A DNA stretch of 64,000 bases from Chlorophyllum brunneum (lineage: Eukaryota; Basidiomycota; Agaricomycetes; Agaricales; Agaricaceae), in NCBI GenBank assembly GCA_963576785.1, contig OY756141.1, positions 1,922,001-1,986,000 of the forward strand, read 5' to 3'. Under the pieces are notes generated by a model that saw nothing but the letters and a program-made list of their open reading frames with translations, had not been told where the DNA came from and made no database searches. This document shows positions 48,424 to 60,245 of the stretch, piece by piece; position 1 is the first letter of the stretch, and every line of letters starts with the position of its first letter. Both the position numbers and the translations under genes were made by a program.

Positions 48424-51317
48424 ATGTCTCCACGGGGTTCCTCTGGCGTAGCCTCCTCTGGTATCAGCACACGCAGTTCGACTACCCCTTACTCTCGGCG
48501 ACCAGCTAGCCAGCCCAAATCCACTCGTCAGCAATTTTCAGCTTGCGGGGCTTGCCGTATGAGAAGGTTGGTTCACCCAAAGTCGGTGCTTTCAGCCCTC
48601 ACCCGTCTATTTCCAGAGTTCGCTGTGACCTCAAAGACCTTGTAATTGCATCAGCAGGCCCCAACCCGTCGTGCTCTAATTGCAAGGAACGGAATATCAA
48701 ATGCGTGTACGTCTACTCGTCATGGCTCCCTGTGACTCGGATTATAACAGTTCCGTAGGGATGAATTTGCGGACGTCAAGGCAGTCAAACTCCTTCGCCG
48801 TGGACGTAGACTACAGCAAGTCGAGTGAGTGCCATTTCGTTGTCTCCTCAAGCCCTGAAGCGAACTTTTTCGGTCTAGGGCTCTCTATGGAAAAACCTCT
48901 GATACCCAAGGCAGTACTGCTTCTACGACGCCGCCAACGACGCGCCTCCCGAGCATCATCCCTAATCTCCGACCTGAATTTTTTGCCTCTGCTTTCTGGC
49001 TATGGTTTTGTATTCAACGTAGGTCCTCCTGTCTCCTGTCATGGTCAGGAGATGAACGTTGCCCAATCAGGCCCTATTTTGGATCCAATTGAATTCCCTT
49101 CCCGGTTTTACGCACATACGAAGGGATCACAGTCCTTGGGTCACGAAGGTGGCCTTATCGCCATGCTGTTGGTTGTTTGGGCTGCCTCCTTCGGTCTTGA
49201 TGAAAGGGGACTTCCCCCCGATAACCGTGCAGGCCCAGATGATTTGGGGTTTTCCAATGTTAAAGATGACAGTGATACCACCGAACCCAGGAAACACAAG
49301 GATAGTTCTCAAGATGCAAAGTCGCGCGACAGAAAAGACAGAACCGACGCCATGCTGCGTGAGGTCCTTGAGTTGATTGACTTTCACGGTGTAATGCGAC
49401 GGCCAACACTTGATGGCGTTCGAGCTCTCCTTCTCATCCTACCCCTACTTGAAGGTAAACAACCTTCCGTCTGTCCTCGCTTCTGACCCTCCCAACTTAG
49501 TACTTTCCATGCAGATGCCCAGCCCCTGGAGCGGATCGCCATCCACGAGGCAACCCTATCCCAAGTTCTGGCACTGTGCACGTCGGGCCACAGCACCCCA
49601 GGGCAAACCTCCTTCGCCAATGAAACTGGCGATGCGCTTATCCGAGCCCGGATTTTTTGGTACACCCATACGCAAGAAGGCCTTGTCACAGGAATGAAAG
49701 GTGGTCGGTTCGTACTGTGAGTCTTTCGTGTTGAGCAGTTGGACCTTGACTCACAACGATCAGCACAAACGATGATCTTGAGGCGTTCCAGAAGATCATT
49801 CCATCTTTTGGTTCTTATACCTCTGGCGGCGCTATTGCATCGCAGCACCTACTTCATCATGACCGGAGCCAGCTGTCCTTGGCCAAAATTTTCGAGGAGC
49901 TGACTCAAATGTCACGAATACCTCTACGCATAAACAGTGTCTGTCGAAGAGTACACGAAGTCCTCACGGGTGCCAAAGCTGCAAAGTGCGCTGAGGAACA
50001 CGGCCTGATTGAAGCAAACGGCATGCGAGAAATCTGGCGCGACCTTGACCGTTGCTGGCGCGAGCTCGAGGTTTTAAAAGAAACCATTTTACAAGACGAC
50101 GATCCTACTCGACGTATCTATATTGAACAGTATGCTTGTGGATGGCAGGTATGTGGAGCCAACTTCCATTTTGTATTAATCCCACTGAGCCACAACCTAT
50201 CCTCTAGATATTTATTTTCGAATGCCACAATCTCATTCGCGAGTCTCTGAAACAGTATATGTCAATCACGCCTACCCAACAGATGTATTCGACCTCCCAA
50301 ACCCCTCCCCGGCCCTCGTCTAATTCATCAAGTTCCTCCCCCTATCTCCCGCCTCAACAGCTCTTTTCTATCGCCAACCGAAAATGCCTTAACCGCCTTC
50401 CCCTTGTCGTCGACATTCTCAAACGCCACTTATCCAGTGGCAGCGTCGAGGACTCGGCACTATTCAGATGGGATGCAGGTCTCATTAGAGACGGCTGCTT
50501 TTTTGCAGCTTATCTTGCCGCCACGGTTGACTCTGATATCCTTGAAGTCACAACTGACGATCCCGACCTCAAAGAAAATGGCATTAACACTGTCCCCCCT
50601 CGCTGCACTACAGAAGAAGGTGTTGCCATATGTATGGCGGCCTTCGCGAGAATGAAGTGGGTATGTGCCAAGAACGAAGAGCGTCAACAAACCATCAAGA
50701 TGGTCTGGGATAACCGCAAAGGTAGACGGCATCATCAGAGTCACCGCTCGGAGCCTGATCTCCACTACCGACACCCACCTCTCTTCGAACAAAGCATGGA
50801 CTCAGTCAGCCAGCAATCCAGTAGTTTACAGCCCGATAGGCCGTCGCTCCCACCCCTCAGCATGTTTGCAAACCAAAGACGGGTTGAATCTGCGCCATCG
50901 ACGTCATATACAACTGACGGTGCGGGTGCCAACGGGTGGCCATGCTATACGCCACCAGGGACAGCCACTTCCGGTACCACGAGCACAGGCACTGGCTTGA
51001 GTGCGCGTGGTTCGCCTGTCTTCCCTCATATTGGACCATACAAGAATGAAGTTGACGAACCCTATTATCACAACGCCGGCAATGACATGGATCAATTCAG
51101 CTTCAACGTTCCCATCGTCGCACCTGTCGTCCGGGACACCCCCGTATATACGCAACGTAGCCTCCCTCCAGACCCACATCCCATGTCAAGCAGTTCATCC
51201 TCGACCTACCTTGGGCAGGCTTTCAACACGGTCAGTCCTTTAATCGTGGGTCTGGGTGAACATGAATTTGATGGCTGTCCACAGTTCGGTGAGAACTGCC
51301 ATGGTACCTACCACTGA
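48424..51317 (+). CDS. Zn(II)2Cys6 transcription factor with fungal-specific domain
   Basis: Nuclear DNA-binding regulator of the Gal4-type family. Exon 1 is Ser/Thr-rich and ends CGACRMRR. A 67-nt intron joins this to VRCDLKDL, then CSNCKERNIKC, giving C-x2-C-x6-C-x15-C-x2-C-x6-C. The 15-residue loop is longer than in Gal4 (where it is about six) but the ligands are complete. Next come DEFADVKAVKLLRRGRRLQQVE, a short linker/dimerisation segment, and the fungal transcription-factor domain, with RPEFFASAFWLWFCIQRPIL and LARIF-type blocks through RIFWYTHTQEGLV. The last third (50700-51300) is a Ser/Pro/Gln-rich tail ending ENCHGTYH. Seven or so exons; about 800 residues. The target pathway cannot be inferred. 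Confidence 0.88.
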
Positions 51318-52608
51318 TAACGTGGAATTGTATAAGTTGTGATGAAGAGTCTTGTAGGCTCTTAAGAGGATTTTAATATCGTTACTTCTATGTCCATGAG
51401 AGATATCCCTTGCATACCACGATACCAAGCTAGACTATGATTTATTGAAATTGATGTACTTTCAGTGTAATATTATGCAACGTCTTTCCACACCATTTCT
51501 GATTCAATCCTTTCGACGAGGGCACGTATATTTCTGGGAAGTCGTGTCAATGTCTCCTCGGAACAGGACCTCCAAATACGCGTTTTGTTCATTTAAATTT
51601 GGTCGTGATCCACAAAAATAGAAAAGGAAATGTGAAAAGTGAAGTGCCCTTAGCCATTACCTCTAACACGGAAAATCCCAGCTGCTCTAACCCGTGTGAG
51701 CTATTCTGGGAGACTTCTTGCTGTGCCGCGCAACCATTATAGGTAGTCATCCCTTCCGTCGAGAACCTTGATTCGAGAACCATGATTATCACGATCCTGC
51801 AAAATCGTGGGTTTCGAGGGAGGGTCCAGCTGCTGTCCACCAAGTTGTACATGTGGAGATAGGAGTGAAGTCAAGGCTCAGTCCCAGTCGATTGGAACAC
51901 TTTCGAATATGATGTATATATGATGACCGAACATTGAATGCGGGCATCTTTTGCTGCCGGTCCCACGAACACTCAGTTGAGGGTAAACCCAATTTCCCAG
52001 TAAGGCAACACAGTGGGATCGAGGTCGATTGCAATAAAATTGCATGGGCTAGCCGGATAGTCCGTCACTGGTTGGCAAGGCGCGAGAAGCTGGGACTTGC
52101 GTAGGGAGTCATTACTACCAAATGGCAAGCGATCTCCTTCGACCCTGATAAAGTTCAGGAAGATAATCCGGTCATGGGCATCAATAACTGATGGCCATTA
52201 CGGCGCAATGTGACACCGGCAAAGCACGGAATGAGATTAAGCAAATAAATACTATGACTGGATGGAAAAGATCTACAGGCTACCACAGTACCGGGAATCG
52301 GGAAATCCTGAGATGCGGCGACTCAGAACCCGCAATCAAGTGCTGGTGACTCGAATTGACGCAGGGAAGTAATGAGAACGATTACGGGATGTGGCAAATA
52401 CATGGCGTCTGAACTAGCTTGCGATGCTCTTCTGATCTGATTGCAACATGTAGAAATTAGGCTTTATCTTGTTCGGCTGGGGTCCACGGCTTCGAGTCTC
52501 GATGTATTCAGTTCTTTCGACAAATATTACCAAATAACTTCCGCTTTGGGATAGCTATCTTCACTCCAGGCTCGGGCTTAACACTTACTACTTGTCGCTC
52601 TCGACGTC
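51318..52608. other. Intergenic (1.3 kb), no supported gene
   Basis: Between the Zn2Cys6 regulator and the zinc-ribbon gene. Two minus-strand ORFs of 81-87 codons (51589-52034) are overlapping shadows without family features. The right end is the presumptive zinc-ribbon gene promoter. Nothing else is recognised. Confidence 0.5.
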
Positions 52609-53191
52609 ATGTTTTGTGAGTTCTAATGCACGACTGTACTGGTATAGGCATTCACAATCTCAGTCAGTCTGTATTCCAATTCTTTGTGAGCAGCCCGCAG
52701 TTCCTGTGATTCACAATACGTCAATGATCAACGCTTGGGATGTCGTCAGTCGGATGCCAGACCAAGTTAAAGCCGGAAGCCAACCAAGTACCCCGCATAT
52801 GTCCCCGGTGCCACAATGGTAAGCTCTTTTGATCCTTCAACCTTTATTCAGTTTAACGGTTTGAGAACTGACGAATTGCTGCCACCAGCTTCCGTCCTCC
52901 CTGCTAAGAAAAGCACCTGGTTTGAGCTTTTCTTCATACCTGTGGTACCACTCTCGAGGAAACATATACTAATGTGCACTATCTGCGGATGGCAAGCAGC
53001 AATTGTCAACTATGAGTACGTCGAACATCCTCTTACCCATTGGGAAGACCTCACCCTCTAGCGTTTGCAGACAAGCTCCAACAAGCACCAGCACTGCGCC
53101 GCAACTGCGTAGTGCACAAGGCTGGGAGCCCCCCAGCCAACTGGGCTATCAGCCTGCCTATATCAATCAGCCTCAGAATCAGCAAAAGTGA
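52609..53191 (+). CDS. Zinc-ribbon (zinc-ribbon 15-like) small protein, five exons
   Basis: The gene is assembled from tiny exons that fit in phase. ATG TTT T (52609) joins to TCTGTATTCCAATTCTTT and then to TCGGATGC, giving MFFCIPILFGCQTKLKPE. The next parts are VPRICPRCHN, then STWFELFFIPVVPLSRKHI and LMCTICGWQAAIVNYE. The last exon is a Gln/Pro/Tyr-rich tail ending QPQNQQK. Two CxxC knuckles (CPRC, CTIC) flank the hydrophobic TWFELFFIPVVPL segment, as in the small fungal zinc-ribbon-15 family. The product is about 113 residues. Function is unknown; membrane association of the hydrophobic stretch is possible. A broken copy follows directly downstream. Confidence 0.78.
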
Positions 53192-53401
53192 ACGATATTT
53201 TGTGCTGGGATATGCCCCCCTTGTTCTCATCGTTAATCAATGTAACTCCTATAATCCATCGGGTTTCACACCACTGCGTTCCTGTGTCCCAATAGCTGAG
53301 AGCATCGTATTATTAAGCAGTACGCCTGCCGGCCACAGCCTTGCAGACCACGGCATCCGGTAAACACCATACCAATCGCATACCAATCGCATAAGCGCGG
53401 C

Positions 53402-53971
53402 ATGGATTTCGATTTTTGTAAGTCTCTGCCCCTAGCCTAGCTCGCTATACGCCCTTCTGAACGGAACGTTTTTCTCCCGTTGATTTGTGAGCATCCGTAA
53501 TCCAGAACTTTGGGTGTGAATGAATCTGATTGGAGTGCATTTGCAGTCGGTTGTTCCTCCTCGGTATCTCTGGACGAGGGCCAACTTCTGAGGGTGTGTC
53601 CAAATTGTCATAACGGTAAGTCAGCCCCGCTTTCCAGGACCATCGAACAGAGAAGTAGAGTGCGGTAAACCAGCGGGACGAAACGCACCTGGTTCGAGCT
53701 CTGTTACGTTCCAGTGCCTCCTATGTCAAGCAGTCGTGTGTAGTGGTGCTCCATTTGTAGCTGGACCACGAAGACTAGAGAGTATGCAGCGTGTTGGACA
53801 TGTCCTCGTAACAATGCTCCCTAACAGGTTTGAACCACAACTACCTGGTGCAAGTCCTCCACTCGGAGCCTACTATCCTTCACCGGATCCACACCCTCAC
53901 ACCCTCAATTCTATCCTCCACAAGGAGTACAGCAGCAGAACTACGTAGCTCCTGGGCAATTTCGCCATTAG
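53402..53971 (+). pseudogene. Decayed tandem duplicate of the zinc-ribbon gene
   Basis: It has the same exon plan as the gene 210 bp upstream. ATGGATTTCGATTTTT plus an intron of about 130 nt leads to GCSSSVSLDEGQLLRVCPNCHN. The conserved continuation is visible as RTWFELCYVPVPPMSS (53684-53731) and WCSICSWT (53744-53767). However, no acceptor links CPNCHN to that frame without meeting a stop: the phase-correct acceptor before 53661 runs into TAA at 53666-53668. A TAG at 53741-53743 also interrupts the frame just before WCSICSW. A P/Q-rich tail typical of the family (YPPQGVQQQNYVAPG) survives in a third frame to 53971. A different splice gives an open ORF to 53948, but it abandons the conserved residues. 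Most simply a pseudogene; sequencing error is the alternative. Confidence 0.62.
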
Positions 53972-54204
53972 TCGTAATTTAACCTCCTTGTAGGTTTATA
54001 CTCTTATGTCGAGACATCACTACTGCCCCTCTGAGACGGAAGCGGACGGCCGGCAGCGGCAGCGTGGGTGCCTGGACAGCCAATGAGAACACACAGAAAG
54101 GCCGAGAACAGCCGGCCACGTGCACTGGCAGCTTTGGTCGTTGACGCAGCCTTTCCTCTCAACGACCTTGTACGCAACCTACATAGCCTTACTCTCATAC
54201 CATA

Positions 54205-55219
54205 ATGCACACGAGCGAGTATGATTACCTCTTCAAGCTACTCCTCATCGGTGACTCTGGGGTTGGAAAGGTCTGTAATTGCCTCGCTGTTCTTTCACAG
54301 CTTCACCCTGACTCGTTCCTAGTCTTGCTTGCTCCTTCGTTTCGCCGATGACACGTATACCGAAAGCTACATCAGCACAATTGGCGTCGACTTCAAGATT
54401 CGTACTATTGAATTAGAGGGAAAGACCGTGAAACTTCAAATCGTGCGTATTCTTTTCGTTCCAGTACCTGTGCCACGAGGCGCCAGAACCTTCTGTTCCT
54501 TGAACCCTGGTGCCCATAATTTCGAATTCCTGTCTCGGTTACTGACATAATTTGGACCAATCTATCAGTGGGACACAGCAGGTGAGAGACACCGAGTTTT
54601 ACCTTTCTCTTACTTGACACATGGGTACAGGCCAAGAACGGTTCAGGACTATCACGTCTTCTTACTATCGCGGAGCCCATGGAATCATTGTTGTTTACGA
54701 TGTTACGGATAACGGTGCATATTCTCTACATCATAGGCTTGGGTATGTTCCAGATTGACCATGGAACTCCGCAGATACGTTTACCAATGTAAAGCAATGG
54801 CTGCAAGAGATTGACCGATATGCTTCTGAAGGTGTCAACAAATTGCTTGTTGGCAACAAGTCGGACTTGACTGGAAAGAAAGTCGTGGAATACACTGTTG
54901 CCAAGGTTTGTCCATATAGCCGGACTCGTTATAGGGGTGTCGTGATTTATGGTTCTTGCTAAGGAATTCGCCGACCAACTCAACATTCCTTTCTTGGAGA
55001 CATCCGCCAAGAATGCGACCAATGTCGAACAAGCCTTCCTGACGATGGCCAAGCAGATCAAGGATAGGTTAGTCCACCGGCACTAAATATTGTAATAATG
55101 AACCCAGCTTGTTTTCCTTCAGGATGGGCTCCACCGCTACTCCATCGGGCGCCGCCAAGTCGTCAACCGTTACGCCAGGCCAGTCAGTGCAGTCGCAGCA
55201 ATCAAACGGCTGCTGCTGA
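54205..55219 (+). CDS. YPT1: Rab1-type small GTPase YPT1
   Basis: Small GTPase for ER-to-Golgi transport and autophagy. The N-terminus [22 protein letters not shown] holds the P-loop GDSGVGKS across the first intron. Then come the effector loop [39 protein letters not shown], the NKSD guanine-specificity motif in LVGNKSDL and [14 protein letters not shown]. The C-terminus SNGCC ends in the double-cysteine geranylgeranylation signal. Eight exons, about 203 residues. The [13 protein letters not shown] and [14 protein letters not shown] sequences are characteristic of Ypt1/Rab1 rather than Sec4/Rab8, although the two are close. All catalytic residues, including the switch II Gln, are present. 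Confidence 0.95.
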
Positions 55220-58200
55220 ACGATACCATCCGCTCCTTGCATGATTTAATTGCGTGCGTTGTCGTTTCCTGTTCTTGAGTGAGGTGCTGGAGCTCCGCTT
55301 CGTCTTATATTCCGTTCACGCGCATACACCCACTACTGTATGGACCGATTCTCTCTATTTCATCTACTTGTTCTTTATATTAGTGCAGGCTCTGTCAACG
55401 ACGCAGTGCGATACTTGTGGTAATGTTCGTCTGTGCGTTGAATAGATGTTGCCATTGCTTATTTGAACTGCAACGTGCTTGCCTTACGTATAGGTAATTT
55501 TTATCTCTGTGGTCACTAGTCAGGCTTTGCAGATAACTGGGACTGGAGTTTGGTTTGCTGCTGGGAGTGGTATCCAGGAACGGCAATCAACGTTCGAAGT
55601 CAAAGACCAGACGCTTCTAGCAAAAACGACAGGTTCAGCTAGTTTTTCTGCCAGAAAATGACCAGTCCTCCGGCCGACTGTATGGAAGGTAATGGTGGTA
55701 CGGGTCAATTTGCTCTTCGACCCTTACGGTTCTGGGAGCCGTCGATGCTATTTTTGGACCAGACGAGGTGCAAAGTGCTTGCTACGCTATGGTCGAGAAA
55801 TATACAGCTGGGGGCCATAGTTATCCGCGGCGCATATGATATTTCCTATCTTGCCTCCCATCTTATCCTTCAGGGCTGGTTGTGATTCCAGCTCATGTTC
55901 CAATGGTAGCCTATTCTTTGTTCTATTCAAGATGAACGCGGGTCTAAGTATTTCCTTGGGGTGGGGGAACGTCGGGGACGGGTGCAGAAGTGTTTGAAGC
56001 TGAATCTACTAGTGGTGGATGATTATATGATGCTTCGGCTTTCGCGCGCATGCCAGGGGCTGAGCTGCTCTGGAAGACTTCGCTCTGATCACGACGGCGT
56101 TAAAGATGATATTTCTGGTCATGAAAATGATAACGGTTTTTGGAGTGTGGTATGGTTGTAGGAACCGTTTGTCGCATTACAGCAAGTGACTAGTCAAAAT
56201 GAACGTAGAAAGAACGGTTCGGCCATGTTCACGGCCGGTCACCAAAGTGTGTATCGCAAGACTTGGGGCCAATGGAAGGCCAATTTTCCGGCGGCTGGTA
56301 TATATTCTGCCATGTGTGGCTCGAGGTGCTCTACGGAGCAAATTTTGACTTGAGGACCCGGGTCCCGAGCTCCCGTCGATGTTTGAGATCCACTCCTAAC
56401 CATCGTGGGATGATGCAATGACCAACCAAAAGTCCCAAACGGGTCCAATGGTCTCATTTGCGTTCCCGCTTTTAGGATTTATAGGGGAACACCAGATTTT
56501 AATGAATGGCCGAGAGGCGGAGGATCTCGACTAATTGTATGGTTTTGGACGTTCGGAGAGGATAAACACGTTTCTCGATGTAGCGTGCATAGGAATGGAG
56601 ATAGACGCATAGATATCTACAGCGATGTAACTTAAAAGAGTCATTCTGCCACAAGAGAACATCTATTAATTTGATACGGCCCGGCGTCCCTGGTATTGAT
56701 TCAATTCGAGCTGTCCATGACCATGTGCGAGTGAAACCAACAACGCAGACGGTGTTTTCGTACCCTTCTGTCCTTTGAAATATTCCACGAGCAGACAATG
56801 AACATACGCGATATGGAGTAACTATATTTGGTAGGCTGAGGTCGACGACGATCCCCAAATCAAATTGAGTCGTGGATCGGATACTAGAACTGGCACCATG
56901 GCGGGTGATCTCGTAATGTTCTTCTGCTCTCGGTCACTGTGAGGGTTTTGCAGGGTCGGGACTACATCACGGCCGCTCGAGTTCAAACTTCGAAGTGAGG
57001 CTGGACAGATGAGAGTCAAAGCCCTCCCCTTGTTCAAAGATCTTTGGATCCAGTGAAAGGGAAGCCCTTGACAGCAAAAAAAAGTGGATGGTAGCCCCAT
57101 TTCAAATTCGCCTTGTTCAATGGGGCCGATAGCGTCCGGGAAACTCCGCGGTCCGAGTCCGGAATCCCGCCTTGGGATTGCCATTTGTCTACGATCGAGG
57201 ATTGCAAGGGTTATAAACGCCCGCATCGAATGAACATGATCGCCGTAGAACCCATCTTGGTACGAGATTCCCAGAAATGAAGAACAGAATAAGATAAGAC
57301 CAACATACATGACACCATACCATATACTGACAAGAGCTAGATCATTGTTAGATCACTGTTTAACTTCTAGTAATTCGTGGCTCCTCGACCCAACTTACCA
57401 TAATTCGACACCGAGCAGCCCTGTTGAGCGTCAAAGTTATGCAGGCCATTGATTGGAGTTCTGATGTTCTCCTACTAGAAGCACCCCGGAGTGGGTGTAG
57501 AACGCGCCGGCGGCGTTGACTATGTTATTATCATGGATAATGAGCCGCAGGGTTCAGTCAAGACTACTGCAGCCCACGCCGCCGTAAATTCAGTTGAAAT
57601 TAATAAAAGGCCATCAGCTGGTAGTTGTGGAACTGCCATTGCGTCTACGGCCATGCGTCGAAGGGACTGCGCAGGCAATGAATAAACCATCAACTTCGAA
57701 GTCGAATGATGCGCTATGCGTCATTTATACAGATCCTTTGACACACTTGCCTTCGGACCAAGACCACCATCCAGTATTCAATTGAGGCAGCTGCGGAGTA
57801 AAGCTGGCGTCGGACAATGCGTGCCGTTCGTGCTTACCCAGTTCCGTCGGTCACATGAAAAAGAGTGCGAGTCACCATAAATGAAGCTAGACAAATTTCT
57901 AAGTGTGAACACAAGGTGGCTTCAACCCTGAAGAATGGTGCTATACAAAATAAGCAGACGTGGCGGGATCTGAGGTGCTTCTGAACTGGTAGATCGTGAT
58001 CCTAGTTACCTAGCGCGAGCAGAGTTTCGTAATTCTTCCGTCGGTCGCACGTGGACCGGCGATGGACCTACAGTCTCCGAAGGGTACCAGTAAATACCAC
58101 TTTTATGATAAACGCAGCAGTGGAGCAGAGTTAGTCCGTTCTCCATGATAGTATTTTTGGTTTTGAAGACACTACAGGCCCGGGGTTGGAGGAGTTTCAG

Positions 58201-59646
58201 TATGGGTTTAGCCTCTGGAAAATTACGGCAAACGGTTACTTGTTTCGATCAGCAAAAGAACACAAAGCCATTATACATACCGACCCAACGTGCGTTGAAC
58301 AGGGACTCCATAGCTACAATATATTTCAGGTCAGATGGCGGCTAAGCAACAGCAGCGATGGGAACAGCCAAATACCCACTCGCACACTCATGGTTGGTAG
58401 GCCATCGAACTTGTACTCGACTTGATGTCAGGTTGTTTGTCTGGACGGTCAATTGAGCCGATTTATCCCGACAGTTGGGATTTCTGGCTACGGTGATATC
58501 ATGATACACGACCTGTTCTCAGACGAACGGGAATGGCTTGTTCGAGAATGAGTGTATCATATGGATACGATGATACGCACGGGATAAAACTGCGTGGCTA
58601 ATTGATATCCCACAAAGCAGTTAAATTGATTTGATATGGGATATTGATGGTGCCACCAACGTCAGTATGCCGCTGGCAGTCACACTCCAGTAGTCAGCTG
58701 AAAGACAGGCAGTTTACTTTGGACACCCTGTCCACAGCGCTGTCAACACGAGACCCCCGAGGGTAAGGATATAAAATCGACGCGGGCGCTCCTGTACATG
58801 CATGTATTAGAACTGTTGGCCATCAGAAAATGATAGCAACATCATTATTAGCAGAAACAGCATTCAGCATGCTTCTAGAGATGTATGTGCGGGTATCAGG
58901 ATCAGTAGGAGAAGGACGGAGACAGGAGTCAAGGGAGATGTCGATTGCATCGTTTCCAACGCGTATGGAGCCTGTGTTGCCGAGAAGTCCATTTCCGATT
59001 GGAAATCAGCAGACGACCTGGGCCGTGTAACTATTGGTACCGGAACGCTCTTGCCCTGACAAGCGAGCGCGGAGAAGAATCACACACGAGTTGCAGTGGT
59101 TTCACGAGGTCCCACTCTAGTGCAGGTACAGTTTCCCAAGTGAGCAGAGAACGGACCAAAGTAGAGCGAGAATAAATACATGCATTGCAATTGACATCTA
59201 GAAGTAATACAAATGATGATGATATGATATGTGAATTGCTCGCTCCGCGATGAGAACGGTGTTCTATTATTGCGATCGGTAGTGTACGACGGCTTTATGA
59301 TGACACCGTGTGGCTTAGACGAGTAATTGTGCTGCATATACAGATGAAAAGTCCTGGTGGGCGTGTGTATGCGAGGGGTGTTAATGCGTGATTGTGTGCG
59401 GGAAATGCACATGGATTGTGGCCGGAGCATCTGGGTGCCAGGGCATTTATATATCGAGTGCGGTGGAAGGGCATGTGGACGGAAGGTCCAATTGCGGCAA
59501 GAAGCGCGTGCGGGGTATAGCGCAAAGTAAAAGTGGACTAGAAAGCGAAGAGATGAGTGGAAGGATGGAGAAAGCTCCAAAAGCGGACTGACCAAATGTT
59601 TTTGCCAGGTGACGTCAATCAAACATGCACAGTAGTGTGACAGGTA
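55220..59646. other. Gene-poor stretch (4.4 kb)
   Basis: No ORF here can be tied to a family. The longest minus-strand ORFs (56822-57310, 162 codons; 59080-59622, 180 codons) look like chance or non-coding sequence, and the latter is rich in His, Thr and Arg. An open plus-strand frame at about 58140-58425 lacks a good ATG and family features. No transposable-element enzyme, terminal repeat or tRNA was noticed. The first 300 bp are the YPT1 3' UTR. Confidence 0.5.
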
Positions 59647-60126
59647 TCATCGGAAATGTGGGTGTAGCGATCTGGAATTGGTATGCCGTGTGGATGGAGG
59701 GTGCTGTTTTGGGCGGTGAGAGGAGGGGGACGTGGGAGGGTTTGAGCGGGTGCGGGCGAGGAACGGTCGCTTGGATGGGACAGCATCAAGCTGTTCATCA
59801 GGATCGCGTTTGCGCTTCGGGGACTGTTTGGTGTATGGGGGCCGTGATAGATCCTCATCCATATCCGGGAGATCGAAGTGGAGGAAGGTGGGAGAGTGGT
59901 AGGGAAGGGGGATGGGTGCGACGAGGGGTGCATTGCAGACGACGTGGAGGGGGGTGGACTGGGGGCGGGTGATTGGAGTGAGTGGGGTGTCTGGCGAGGA
60001 AGAAGACTCTGAGGGAGAGGGAGGAACTGGGGAGGGTGAGCACGGTAGGCAGGGGCAGGGGGGGGACGTACAGGGGGCAAAGTGGGACCAGAGAGGGAGC
60101 ATGTGGAGGGGGTGTGGGTGGTCCAT
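59647..60126 (-). CDS. Orphan Pro/Ser-rich small protein with NLS-like segment
   Basis: An uninterrupted ORF of 159 codons from the ATG at 60126. The N-terminus MDHPHPLHMLPLWSHFAPC is followed by a Cys/Pro-rich stretch (CTSPPCPCLPCSP) and a Ser/Pro-rich low-complexity zone. The block LHVVCNAPLVAPIPLPY and the acidic FDLPDMDEDLSRPPY are followed by the basic SPKRKRDPDEQ and SKRPFLARTR. Such layouts occur in many uncharacterised basidiomycete nuclear proteins; no domain is recognised. The ORF continues upstream in frame without a better start. Divergent from mL49 across 119 bp. The C-rich composition also opens other frames, so coding status is only probable. Confidence 0.5.
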   Translation of the reverse strand: MDHPHPLHMLPLWSHFAPCTSPPCPCLPCSPSPVPPSPSESSSSPDTPLTPITRPQSTPLHVVCNAPLVAPIPLPYHSPTFLHFDLPDMDEDLSRPPYTKQSPKRKRDPDEQLDAVPSKRPFLARTRSNPPTSPSSHRPKQHPPSTRHTNSRSLHPHFR

Positions 60127-60245
60127 GGGGAGGGCAGGATGTGGATTGCTGGTGCATTTATATCTGCACAACTGAGATCCCAGTCCTGTGGCGGTGCCCT
60201 GCCCCTTTCGGCCATCCCTCTCCAGGCACTTTTCTCTGCACATCC

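Noticed and set aside
56822..57310. Minus-strand ORF of 162 codons beginning with a signal-like stretch
   Set aside because: The rest is not protein-like, with no family or splice support.
58140..58425. Open plus-strand frame with HSYNIFQVRWRLSN-type sequence
   Set aside because: It lacks a proper ATG in frame and flanking exons; no family recognised.
59080..59622. Minus-strand ORF of 180 codons, rich in His/Thr/Arg
   Set aside because: Composition suggests chance opening in a low-complexity region.
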